Assembly (NCBI GenBank): GCA_002493905.1
Contig: DLAJ01000002.1
Coordinates: 1 to 64,000 of the forward strand
Origin: Lachnospiraceae bacterium UBA7050
GTDB lineage: Bacteria; Bacillota; Clostridia; Lachnospirales; Lachnospiraceae
Direction: 5' to 3'
DNA: 64,000 nucleotides
The position numbers and the translations under genes are program-made. This document shows positions 36,226 through 44,684 of this stretch, piece by piece. A model generated the notes under the pieces. It did no database searches. It worked only from the letters and a program-made list of their open reading frames with translations, and had not been told where the DNA came from. Numbering within the stretch: position 1 is the stretch's first letter; every line of letters begins with the position of its first letter.

Positions 36226-38607
36226 ATGGAGCATAAGATGGAAATGGCTTTTTTTCGAGTTTTGAATATGAGCATTACCGCAAGCTTTTTGCTGGCGGCG
36301 GTGATCTGCCTCCGCTTTTTGGCAAAAGGAAAAGTGCCGAAACGGATTTTTTGTATATTTTGGGCTCTTGCCGCTGTCAGGCTTGTTTGTCCGTTTGCGT
36401 TGGAAAGTCCGCTTAGTCTTATTCCGGACAGCCGGCCTGTAGCAGAGGGGAGATCTCTGGAGTTTGAGCAGAGGGGAACAGAACGGAATAGAGTGCAGGG
36501 TCCTCCTGTTTTGGGAGAGGACCCGGAGGAAGCGGAAACATCTGGTACAGCAGGATATGATGGAGAGCCGGCGGTTCATGCCGCGGGGAATGGACAGGCA
36601 GAAGGAAAGAGCGGGATGACCGTTCTCAAAGTGTTTGAAATGATCTGGCTGTGCGGTATCGCTGCGATGGTCTGTTATGCTGTCATCAGCGATATAAGAC
36701 TGCGGAGACTTGTGGCGGCATCGGCCGCCGCCGGAGAGCATATATGGCAGTGCGATGAAATACGGACACCGTTTGTGTTAGGCGTGGTCCGGCCGCGCAT
36801 TTATCTGCCGTCCGATCTCGACCAGGAGAAGGAGGAATATGTGCTTGCTCACGAGCGCATGCACTTAAAGCGGCATGACCATTGGTGGAAACCGTTTGGC
36901 TTTATGATCTTGTCCATACATTGGTTTAATCCGTTATGCTGGATTTCTTATATTTTGTTCTGCCGGGATATTGAACTTGCCTGTGATGAAGGGGTTGTGA
37001 GAGTTAAGGATGAACAATATAAAAAGGCGTATGCAGAGGCGCTGCTTGCCTGCAGCGTCAGACAAGGAACTGTCAATGCGTGTCCGCTGGCATTTGGTGA
37101 AACCAGTGTGAAAGAAAGGATAGGTAATGTTATGAGTTATAAAAAACCAGCTTTCTGGGTAGTGCTGGCCGCAATTGCGGCATGTATGATTGTGGCTGTC
37201 TGCTTTATGACTGATCCGCAGAAGAAGGGAGCGCAGAATGCCGGCGCGGCGGATGCAGAGAGCGGAAATGGATCAATAGAAGCTGCGAGAACGAATACGG
37301 ACGGAGAAAATGAAAATGGGACTCCGCTGAAGGATGAAATGGAAGCTGAAGACGAGACGCAGGGCGCAGCGGGCAGTCAGGAAAGCGGAAGCAGAACAGA
37401 AGAAGTCCAAGGCAATCCGCAAGGAGTCAGAATCGAAGCGGGCGGGGGTGCGGAAGGCATACAGCAGGATGTTCCAAGCGTTGTATGGGAGCAGGCGCAG
37501 CAATATGTGCAGGCAGCATTTGATCAGGAAAAAGAAGCTTTTGAAAATTCATCCGGAACCGGAAGCTCCTATACGGAATGGCGGATACAGAAATTGGAGC
37601 ATTGTTATACTTATGAGAATATAGCAGGGATGACCTGCGAGATTTACAGAATGAACTATGAATTTTTGGCGGAGTCTCCAGAAAAGGTTACGCTTGCTGG
37701 AGGAATGGAGATTTCCGAGGACGGCTGGGTCATACCGGAATGCCGGGACAGTCATTATCTTGTGTTTAGCAGGGAGGGAGATATGTTGACGTTCTTCTGC
37801 AGCATGTATGAGAATGACTGTATGCCGGGTGATGAGCTGTTTACCTCGGATCTGCTGAATTACTGTTTTGAAATGGGTTTGTTTGATGAGAGCGAAGGGT
37901 ATAACCCGAACGGAGAAGAACTGATCAGACGGTTTCGGGAGGTGGACAGGGAAACGCTGCATGCGTTGGAATATACGCAGGACATTGTCGGTGAGACAGG
38001 CATTTTATGTCTTGGGGAACTGCCGGAGTACGGAATACGTCTGTATGGATATAATGATGATATTTACTGGAGACAGGGTGTTGCGGTTGAGATTGGCGGT
38101 ATGATCTCTTATTTTGACTGGGGATATATGACGGCGAGGATTCAATTTCCGAACCTGTATTGGAGCGAGAAGAGGCAGGAGCTTCAGATTACACTCCCGA
38201 TCTATACGGGAACAAGCTTTGCGGCGCAGAAACTGGTGGTACTGCGATATGATGAGAGCGGAGAGCTGCAGCCGTCCTATTTTAGGCTGGAAGAATTTAC
38301 ATCTATGATCAATGAAATTCTTGGCTTTCAATTTGATGAAGAAAGCGGAACTCTGACACTGCTGGACCGGCGGACAGGAGAAACGGCAGGGATCGCACAG
38401 CTTCCCGGAGAGACGGTGTACGGCATATGGTCGGGCGATATCTCGGAATTTGTGCTCGGCGATACGATTCGTTTCCGTGTGACGCCCGGATACCTGACGG
38501 ATGCGGCTTCGCCGCAGTATGATGATATGCCGGCGGTGGAGTTTGAAGTGGAGATTTTGGAATCGGAAAACGGACTGGCATTTTCCATTGGCGGGCTGTG
38601 CCGATAA
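36226..38607 (+). CDS. M56 metallopeptidase with large novel ectodomain (module 2)
   Basis: 793 residues. Membrane helices at about 14-33, 40-58 and 135-153, M56 core with HERMH at 209-213, HWFNPLCW and IELACDEGVVR, and a helix at about 308-327. The remaining about 460 residues should be outside the cell: an Asp/Glu/Ser/Gln-rich linker (330-415), then a structured region with many aromatic residues that matches no family I know. It lacks penicillin-binding motifs. By analogy with BlaR1 it should sense an external signal and relieve repression by the BlaI-like protein encoded upstream. Length is well above the usual 550-600 residues of BlaR1. Confidence 0.88.
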   Translation: MEHKMEMAFFRVLNMSITASFLLAAVICLRFLAKGKVPKRIFCIFWALAAVRLVCPFALESPLSLIPDSRPVAEGRSLEFEQRGTERNRVQGPPVLGEDPEEAETSGTAGYDGEPAVHAAGNGQAEGKSGMTVLKVFEMIWLCGIAAMVCYAVISDIRLRRLVAASAAAGEHIWQCDEIRTPFVLGVVRPRIYLPSDLDQEKEEYVLAHERMHLKRHDHWWKPFGFMILSIHWFNPLCWISYILFCRDIELACDEGVVRVKDEQYKKAYAEALLACSVRQGTVNACPLAFGETSVKERIGNVMSYKKPAFWVVLAAIAACMIVAVCFMTDPQKKGAQNAGAADAESGNGSIEAARTNTDGENENGTPLKDEMEAEDETQGAAGSQESGSRTEEVQGNPQGVRIEAGGGAEGIQQDVPSVVWEQAQQYVQAAFDQEKEAFENSSGTGSSYTEWRIQKLEHCYTYENIAGMTCEIYRMNYEFLAESPEKVTLAGGMEISEDGWVIPECRDSHYLVFSREGDMLTFFCSMYENDCMPGDELFTSDLLNYCFEMGLFDESEGYNPNGEELIRRFREVDRETLHALEYTQDIVGETGILCLGELPEYGIRLYGYNDDIYWRQGVAVEIGGMISYFDWGYMTARIQFPNLYWSEKRQELQITLPIYTGTSFAAQKLVVLRYDESGELQPSYFRLEEFTSMINEILGFQFDEESGTLTLLDRRTGETAGIAQLPGETVYGIWSGDISEFVLGDTIRFRVTPGYLTDAASPQYDDMPAVEFEVEILESENGLAFSIGGLCR

Positions 38608-38715
38608 ACGGTATAGGACAGAACGGGGAGATATAGTGCGGCTTCGTTTTAAGCAGTTTGCGTGCAAAATGCAGATGCACAATTGAGCTAAGTTATAACC
38701 GTATAAAAGTAAGAC

Positions 38716-38769
38716 TTGACAAGTGGGTCTATGAGTTATAAACTATCAATAGGTTTATGACACATAGAC
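38716..38769 (+). promoter_or_regulatory. Promoter with twin operators for BlaI module 3
   Basis: TTGACA (38716-38721), 17-nt spacer, TAAACT (38739-38744). Operators 38727-38743 (GTCTAT-N5-ATAAAC) and 38753-38769 (GTTTAT-N5-ATAGAC) are each one base from perfect symmetry, with the imperfect half facing inward in both. Confidence 0.83.
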
Positions 38770-38907
38770 CTCTTTGCGTGTTGAAAAAAGTGAAATGATG
38801 TCGTAAGAGGTCAGAATGGCGTTTTGCAGCCGCTTGAACAACCGAAGTGGGCGTTTCGCTAATGCCTAAAACGACTGTAAGAGAGAAAGGAGAGGGTGAA
38901 TACGAGT

Positions 38908-39270
38908 ATGAAGAAGGAATATCATCTGACGGAGGCGGAAACAGAATTTGCAGAGTTAATCTGGGAGCATGAACCGATTGCATCAACGGAGCTGGTGCAT
39001 CTTTGTGCCGACGCGTTTGCATGGAAAAAATCAACGACTTATACCATGTTAAAAAATTTGTGCAGTAAGGGAGTATTTCGAAATGAACATGCGACGGTGA
39101 CGGCGGTATTAAAGAAAGAGGACTTTTACGGAAATCAGAGCCGGGAATATGTCAAGGAAGTGTTTGGCGGTTCCCTGCCGCGTTTTCTGACAGCTTTTTG
39201 CAGCGGGAGAAAACTGACCGCAGAGGAGGCAGAGGAAATGCGGCGCCTGATCGATGAGGCACAGGATTAA
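38908..39270 (+). CDS. BlaI/MecI-family repressor (module 3)
   Basis: About 120 residues with the winged-helix core WKKSTTYTMLKNLCSKGVF and C-terminal YVKEVFGGSLPRFLTAFCSG. It resembles the module 2 repressor closely (EFAELIWEHEPIAST against RFADIVWEHEPLSTG). The ATG at 38908 follows GAGGGTG with 9-nt spacing; a GTG at 38896 is the alternative. An M56-M23 fusion gene follows after 21 nt. Confidence 0.92.
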   Translation: MKKEYHLTEAETEFAELIWEHEPIASTELVHLCADAFAWKKSTTYTMLKNLCSKGVFRNEHATVTAVLKKEDFYGNQSREYVKEVFGGSLPRFLTAFCSGRKLTAEEAEEMRRLIDEAQD

Positions 39271-39291
39271 CGCGTGTTAGGGGGTGACGAA

Positions 39292-41340
39292 ATGGGAGCA
39301 TGGTTTGAAGTGATTTTTCGGATGAGTCTTACGGCGTCGTTTGTGATCGTGGCTGTATTTTTGATCCGGGTTCTGCTGATTCGTGCGCCGAGACGGTATT
39401 CTTATCTGCTATGGCTGGTTGTACTAATCCGCCTGCTCTGCCCTGCGGTGATGGAAACGCGTTTTGGGTTAATTCCTAATATGGAAGGGATTTTCGGGGG
39501 AAATCTGGCGGAAGAGAGGCAGATTACGGGAGAGCAGAGCCGTTATATGGGCAGGACACCGGCTGATATAGGGATATCAGAGGAACAATTGGAAGACAGA
39601 GGGCTGCTGATCAATGTACAGGGAACGGTTGTAGAACCGGACATGTCGGCGCTGAGAGGCTATGATGAATGGAAGGCGCGTACACAAGCGGAAGAGGCTG
39701 CAGAAGCAGTGGATGTGCCGGACGGTGCTGGTTTTCGGTTAGGGACTTGGCGGATTTCAGAGACGGCAGGCAATAGCATTGGCTGGGTCTGGCTGTGCGG
39801 CTGCCTGATTTTTTTGGGCTGCGGGATTTGGAGTTATATGCGGCTGCTCTATCGTCTGAGAGGAAATAAGAAGAGCAGCTTCAGCATGGAAGACAGCATG
39901 CATGCGGCGGGAACGAAAATCCGCTTTAGCGCTTGGAAGAGAAGGTGCGGCTACATCCGTGTGACAGAGGATGCCGGAGCAGGGGTGCCGTTTACGGTTG
40001 GAATGATCCGTCCAGTGATCTGCCTTCCTGAGAAATTGCTGCCTTTTCAAAGGGAGATGGTTCTTGCACACGAAGCCGTACATATCAGCAGACAGGACAA
40101 TTTCGTAAAGCTGATTGCCTATGCGGCGAGATGTATTCATTGGTTTAACCCGTTTGTATGGATTGCGTTCCGCTATTTTGAGGAAGACATGGAAGTTTCG
40201 TGTGACGAGGCTGTATTAAGGCATCTTGGTTACGGACGCCGCAGAGAATATGCAAAAACGTTGTTAGCGCTCTCGGCTTGCAAAACGGGTTCTGCCAGCT
40301 TTTATCCGGTATCGTTCGGGAGGAAAAATACGAAGTCGAGGATTCGGAACGTACTTTCTGTGAAACAGGCAAAATGGTGGGTGGCATCAGTATCAGCCGT
40401 GCTAGTGGCAGCGTCAGCGGTGCTGTTGTTAGCCGATCACAAGCCTGATTCAGAATATGCGGATATAAACGGGAAGTCCGGAAGCATGGCGGAGGCAACA
40501 CTGGACGGAGGGGGACCGGGGAACGCGGTACAAGCTTTAGCGCAGCAGGAAATGATAAGCCGGATGCAGGTCTTAAGAATCCAGGAGGAGCGTCAGCGCG
40601 AATCGGAAGAAGCGATGATACGGTGGAATGAGGATCTGGTACACCAGCAGGAGGCGGTCCGCGAAATGGAGGAGCGTATTGAAAACGAAAAACGGCAGAT
40701 GGAAGAAATGATGACAGTCAGTTACCTGCCGGAAGTGGCACAGCGCATTCAGCGTGGGATGATTACGGAGGGGGAACTCCGTTTACAGGAAAGCGACAGT
40801 TTTTTACAGTATGAAAATGAGACAGATCAGGCAGTTACCGAAATCAATGCTGATGCTGCATGTGCGCTTTTGTGTAATCCGGTTACGGGGATAGAGGAAA
40901 GCGGGGACACGATCCTCTATGCGTTTCCCGTAGAGGGAACGGTGATTTTCAGCAGTGCATACGGAATGCGCGTACATCCGGTGGACAAGAAGGCAGTGTT
41001 TCATTCGGGAGTGGATTTTGCGGCGGAAAAAGGCACCCCGGTTCTTGCGGCGGCAGATGGGTGTGTGTATCGCATAGGGATGGATTCGGAGAACGGAAAG
41101 TATGTAGTGCTGATTCATGAAAACGGAGAATGCACGTATTATACCAATTGCGAAACCGTGAATGTGGAAATCGGCGATGTCGTTGCATGCGGTCAGCAGA
41201 TTGCTGCGGTGGGCAATACGGGGAAAAGCACCGGCGCGCATTTACACTTTGCTGTAAGCCGGCAGGGTGCATTTATCCAGCCTGCGTTTTCTGAAAACAG
41301 GGCTCATCATAATTCGGAAGAATCCGCAGCGGCAGATTAG
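39292..41340 (+). CDS. M56 metallopeptidase fused to an extracellular M23 (LytM-like) domain (module 3)
   Basis: 682 residues. N-terminal helices (about 8-30, 36-54, 165-185), M56 core with HEAVH at 260-264, HWFNPFVW and MEVSCDEAVLRHLGYGRR, then a helix (about 362-381). Outside follow a Glu/Gln-rich coiled coil (about 415-475) and an M23 domain (about 545-665). In the M23 part, His571 and Asp575 (HSGVD) and His650/His652 (AHLHF) are present, but the position of the usual catalytic His in Y-x-H-L is Asn619 (YYTNC). Gapless alignment to the family consensus from memory supports this reading. The fusion suggests that a wall-binding or wall-cleaving domain is coupled to an intramembrane signalling peptidase that controls the BlaI-like repressor encoded just upstream. 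The start follows GGGGGTG. Confidence 0.9.
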   Translation: MGAWFEVIFRMSLTASFVIVAVFLIRVLLIRAPRRYSYLLWLVVLIRLLCPAVMETRFGLIPNMEGIFGGNLAEERQITGEQSRYMGRTPADIGISEEQLEDRGLLINVQGTVVEPDMSALRGYDEWKARTQAEEAAEAVDVPDGAGFRLGTWRISETAGNSIGWVWLCGCLIFLGCGIWSYMRLLYRLRGNKKSSFSMEDSMHAAGTKIRFSAWKRRCGYIRVTEDAGAGVPFTVGMIRPVICLPEKLLPFQREMVLAHEAVHISRQDNFVKLIAYAARCIHWFNPFVWIAFRYFEEDMEVSCDEAVLRHLGYGRRREYAKTLLALSACKTGSASFYPVSFGRKNTKSRIRNVLSVKQAKWWVASVSAVLVAASAVLLLADHKPDSEYADINGKSGSMAEATLDGGGPGNAVQALAQQEMISRMQVLRIQEERQRESEEAMIRWNEDLVHQQEAVREMEERIENEKRQMEEMMTVSYLPEVAQRIQRGMITEGELRLQESDSFLQYENETDQAVTEINADAACALLCNPVTGIEESGDTILYAFPVEGTVIFSSAYGMRVHPVDKKAVFHSGVDFAAEKGTPVLAAADGCVYRIGMDSENGKYVVLIHENGECTYYTNCETVNVEIGDVVACGQQIAAVGNTGKSTGAHLHFAVSRQGAFIQPAFSENRAHHNSEESAAAD

Positions 41341-41374
41341 ACAGAGGCGTAAGGAGATAAGAAAGGAATATCTG

Positions 41375-41413
41375 AGGAAAGAGGGAAGGTCGTAGTCACC
41401 TTCCCTCTTTCCT
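41375..41413. terminator. Long hairpin between convergent M56-M23 and XRE genes
   Basis: A perfect 16-bp stem (41375-41390 with 41398-41413) and 7-nt loop CGTAGTC. There is no uninterrupted T-run, but its position between two convergent stops suits a terminator. It overlaps the last codons of the XRE gene. Confidence 0.7.
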
Positions 41414-41830
41414 GTTATGGTATTTTATTTTCATAAAAGTCAGAATATCATCCTGATCGCGTTCGTCCAAATGAGAATAGTAAAAAATAATTTGCTTTTC
41501 ATAGGGAGTTAAATTAGAAAGGCGCTTTTTGTTGGCAGGCTCGGATACGTAATCAAGATAAGCAGGCAGCAGATCTGAGTTTGATGTCATAGGGTTATCA
41601 CTCTTTATAGTTTCGTTGGTGGACAGCGTTTTGTCCGAAAGCAGCATGTCAACGGAGACGTGGTAAAGCTTTGCAAGCGTGTAGAGCGATTCCGGCGGAG
41701 GCGTGATGCGTCCGGTTTCATAGTGTGAATAGGTCTGCCTGCTGATGTTTAACTTCTTTGCGACGTCAGCCTGTGAATATTCATAGACAGAGCGCAATTC
41801 CTTTAAGTATTCTGATAAGTTATGGTTCAT
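41396..41830 (-). CDS. XRE-family helix-turn-helix regulator
   Basis: 144 residues. The N-terminal HTH is clear: LRSVYEYSQADVAKKLNIS followed by RQTYSHYETGRITPPPESL and LAKLYHVSVDMLL. The C-terminal region (about 75-144) is helical and not recognised. GAGGA precedes the ATG. It is divergent from the small secreted protein gene, and a promoter with symmetric sites lies between them, making that gene a likely target. Confidence 0.92.
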   Translation of the reverse strand: MNHNLSEYLKELRSVYEYSQADVAKKLNISRQTYSHYETGRITPPPESLYTLAKLYHVSVDMLLSDKTLSTNETIKSDNPMTSNSDLLPAYLDYVSEPANKKRLSNLTPYEKQIIFYYSHLDERDQDDILTFMKIKYHNRKEGR

Positions 41831-41934
41831 AGAAAATCCTCAAAAGTTACATAAATAGAAATGTTGTGAAAGCCGCATGTACTGTAAGTGTGCACATTTA
41901 TGTTGCAATTTTACAACAATTTTACAAAAATTAC

Positions 41935-41987
41935 TTGAAAAGCTATCATTGATAGCATATAATACAAAATAAGCTATTACAAATAGC
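41935..41987 (+). promoter_or_regulatory. Promoter with twin symmetric sites before the secreted protein gene
   Basis: TTGAAA (41935-41940), 17-nt spacer, TATAAT (41958-41963). Two 15-nt sites of form GCTAT-N5-ATAGC lie at 41942-41956, within the spacer, and 41973-41987, just after the -10, with starts 31 nt apart. A repressor bound here would block transcription; the divergent XRE protein is the nearest candidate. Confidence 0.8.
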
Positions 41988-42040
41988 GCATAACGATACT
42001 GGGGGGTATTCCGGTATTGCATAAAGGAGGAGAGAAAAAC

Positions 42041-42688
42041 ATGAAGAAAACAAGATTTCAGAAAATGCTTGCGACGGCGCTTGCAATGACGATGGCTGCA
42101 GGCATGACATTGACGGCGGGCGCTTCCGGAACCGCTCCTGCGGCTTCCTCTACAGAGTCTGCGGCAGCGGCAGCGGAACAGATCGTTGCGGTATCCGTAC
42201 CTGCCACGAGTGCGGTTACCGTTGCAGGACAGAAGATTGTAACTACCGTAAAAGGCGCGTATTTAGCGAAGACGGTTGACGGCGCCGCCTTTATGACACC
42301 GGCGGCTGATATCAAGGGCGCTTATGGTCTCACAGCAAATCAGCAGCTGTATGCGATGGTTATGGATACGGATCAAAAGAAAAGCTATAATGCAATGGCA
42401 AGCCTGAATGCGGCGGCTGCGGCATTGAACGCGACAATGGGCCCGGTATTAAACATCGATATCGGGTACAAAGAGAATGGCAGGTATACCGGGCTGCCTT
42501 CTGACGGCGCGGAAATTATGATGACGATTGCGATTCCAGAATCGTTCCAGGATGCAGCTGCAAGCTATGCGGTTGTTGTGGTACGCACGGGCGGTGTCAT
42601 CACCGTACTTCCTGATCTGGACGGAAATGTGGAGACAGTTACGTTCAACATGACGAACGGCGGCTGCTATGCGCTTGTGAAGTTCTAA
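42041..42688 (+). CDS. Small secreted protein, unknown
   Basis: 215 residues with a signal peptide (MKKTRFQKMLATALAMTMAA, cleavage near ASG) and a mature domain rich in Ala, Val and Thr, with strand-like segments such as VAVSVPATSAVTVAGQKIV and a C-terminal GGVITVLPDLDGNVETVTF. No family is recognised; it may be a wall-associated or matrix protein. The ribosome site AAAGGAGGAG is very strong and the promoter near consensus, so high expression is likely when not repressed. A hairpin follows at 42689-42715. Confidence 0.82.
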   Translation: MKKTRFQKMLATALAMTMAAGMTLTAGASGTAPAASSTESAAAAAEQIVAVSVPATSAVTVAGQKIVTTVKGAYLAKTVDGAAFMTPAADIKGAYGLTANQQLYAMVMDTDQKKSYNAMASLNAAAAALNATMGPVLNIDIGYKENGRYTGLPSDGAEIMMTIAIPESFQDAAASYAVVVVRTGGVITVLPDLDGNVETVTFNMTNGGCYALVKF

Positions 42689-42715
42689 GGAAACGCTGAT
42701 TCAATCAGCGCTTCC
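42689..42715 (+). terminator. Hairpin after the secreted protein gene
   Basis: GGAA-(A)-CGCTGAT-TCA-ATCAGCG-(C)-TTCC directly after the stop codon. It lacks a T-run, so it may be a weak terminator or a stabilising 3' hairpin. Confidence 0.5.
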
Positions 42716-42841
42716 ATAGGTAATGCCGGTTTCATCACCGCTGGGGCGGGGGCGCTTTTGGAAACAAAAGAGCGCTCCCGGCTCATTTCAAAGGCAGGTA
42801 AGCCCTGCTGACAGGGCGGGAGAGATAAGGAAGACAAATCC

Positions 42842-44665
42842 ATGATGAAAAACAGGGAGGAAAGAGCACTCATTTTTTATTCGGCGGCTGTACTTCTTTT
42901 TTTTGCGCTTTCATTCGGGAGCGGGTTCACGAGAATCTACGGGTTTACGCTGTTTCCTGATGAATTTGGTTACTGGTCATCCGCGGCGGCCGCTGCAGGG
43001 TACGACTGGTCGAAAGTGACTGCGCATGGCTCTTATTATTCATTTGGATATGCATTGATCCTGACACCGATCCTAATTGTCTGCCATCAGGCACTGTGGG
43101 CGTATCGGATTGCTCTTATTGTCAACACGCTTCTGCTTGCGGCGGCGTTTGTACTGCTGCAGGGTATTGTCGGAAAGCTGATCCCCCACAGCGTCCCGGC
43201 GCAGCGCGTACTCAGCGCGGGCATTGCGGTGTGCTATCCGGTGTGGCTGCTTTATCGGAATATGACGATGGCGGAGGTGCTGCTTGCCTTCTGTTTTGTG
43301 TTGTTATGCTTTCTGATGCTGCGCTATCTGGAGCGTCCGTCATTTGGACGTTTTACGGCGGCGGGATTAAACGCCGTTTATATGTATACGGTTCACATGA
43401 GAAGCCTTCCGATTCTGTGCGCGTGTATCGGCTGTATGACGGCGGTATGGCTTGGCGGGATGAAGAACCGGAGGATGGAATTCTGTAGATTCGGTAATGA
43501 CCCGGACAGTGCTGAAACGCGGGCAATGCCCCACATGTTGCGGAGACATCTGCAGTGGTGCGGACTGGCGGGCGCACTGGCAGTTGTGGGCGCGGCGGTT
43601 CTGGCGGCGGCGTACATAAAAGGATGGATGCGGGTGGCGGTCTATGGAAAAGCGGACAGCGCAATGCTGGCGGTCAATGATTACGGCGGACAGATCACGC
43701 GCGTGAAAAGCCTGTTTTCGCGCAGCGGCATTTTGGAGTTTGCCGTCAGCCTGACCGGGAAACTCTATTATCTTTCCGCTGCCAGCTTTGGACTTTTTTT
43801 TGCCGGTATCTGGTTTTTTGCAAAAAAAATAACGGAAAAAAGCGCAGGCTTCCGCGACCGGATTTTTGCGTTGTTTTTTCTCCTTTCGGCAGCCGGGGAA
43901 ATTCTGGTGTGCGCCATATATACGAAAGGTTACGGACGGATCGACGGCCTGTGCTATGGGCGCTATGATGAACTGATCCTGCCAGTGCTTATGGCGGTCG
44001 GTTGTTTTGCGGTCACACAGATGCGGCACCCGCTGCGTTATGCAGCGGCGGTCATACTCGGCGGTGTTCCGGTCACTGCGATGCTGGAGGCACTCATTCA
44101 AAGTAGGGGCCTTACGGATATGAACGGGGGTTATTTCATTTCGGGTCTCTCGTACCTGTTGGGGTATATACCGTTTGAACCGGAACATTATTTTTGGAAG
44201 GCATACGCGTTTGCCGCGATTCTGACGTTTCTGCTGACGGGAATTCTGCTGCTTGTGCGCAGGAAAAAAGAATATCGGTGGCTGCTTCTTGTCTGGATCG
44301 GAGTGGAAACGCTGCTGGGGATGAGCCTCAGCGAACAAATGGTATACAGCCAGAGCCGCGTGCGCTATCGCGACACGCGTATGGTGTCGGCACTGAAGGA
44401 ACTGAGCGGAGAAAACGGGACTGCGGAGGAAGAACGCGGGCGCAGGATCGTCTGCTACGGCGGTGATGACACAGGGAACTATGCCGCGGTCGTACAGTTT
44501 GAACTGCGGGAAGAAACGATCTGCTTTTTTTCACCGGAAGAAACGGACATGCTTACGGAATATGATCTGGTGATGGCGTGCGAAAAGGAAGACCGGAATA
44601 TGCTTGCGGAACGGTATTCGGAGCACGAGGTTTATGGGATATTTCATCTGTATTACAACGAATAG
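42842..44665 (+). CDS. Polytopic GT-C-like membrane protein (DEFGYW paralogue 1)
   Basis: 607 residues with about 11-12 predicted helices. After the first helix comes an extracellular loop LFPDEFGYWSSAAAAAGYDW followed by SYYSFGYALIL. The acidic Asp-Glu in the first loop resembles the catalytic or donor-binding motif of GT-C glycosyltransferases using polyprenyl-linked sugars. The C-terminal part (about 490-600) is extracytoplasmic or a soluble tail. The gene at 52300 encodes a paralogue with the same motif. A glycosyltransferase gene follows 19 nt later. Function as a GT-C enzyme is inference; I do not know the family name with certainty. Confidence 0.78.
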   Translation: MMKNREERALIFYSAAVLLFFALSFGSGFTRIYGFTLFPDEFGYWSSAAAAAGYDWSKVTAHGSYYSFGYALILTPILIVCHQALWAYRIALIVNTLLLAAAFVLLQGIVGKLIPHSVPAQRVLSAGIAVCYPVWLLYRNMTMAEVLLAFCFVLLCFLMLRYLERPSFGRFTAAGLNAVYMYTVHMRSLPILCACIGCMTAVWLGGMKNRRMEFCRFGNDPDSAETRAMPHMLRRHLQWCGLAGALAVVGAAVLAAAYIKGWMRVAVYGKADSAMLAVNDYGGQITRVKSLFSRSGILEFAVSLTGKLYYLSAASFGLFFAGIWFFAKKITEKSAGFRDRIFALFFLLSAAGEILVCAIYTKGYGRIDGLCYGRYDELILPVLMAVGCFAVTQMRHPLRYAAAVILGGVPVTAMLEALIQSRGLTDMNGGYFISGLSYLLGYIPFEPEHYFWKAYAFAAILTFLLTGILLLVRRKKEYRWLLLVWIGVETLLGMSLSEQMVYSQSRVRYRDTRMVSALKELSGENGTAEEERGRRIVCYGGDDTGNYAAVVQFELREETICFFSPEETDMLTEYDLVMACEKEDRNMLAERYSEHEVYGIFHLYYNE

Positions 44666-44684
44666 CAGTGATGAGGAACGGGAT

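Noticed and set aside
42058..42315. An Ala/Val-rich minus-strand frame opposite the secreted protein
   Set aside because: It mirrors the Ala-rich coding strand; the plus strand has signal peptide, promoter and strong ribosome site.
43367..44338. A 323-codon frame antisense to the first DEFGYW protein
   Set aside because: It is a GC-driven shadow of a well-supported membrane protein, with no start signals.
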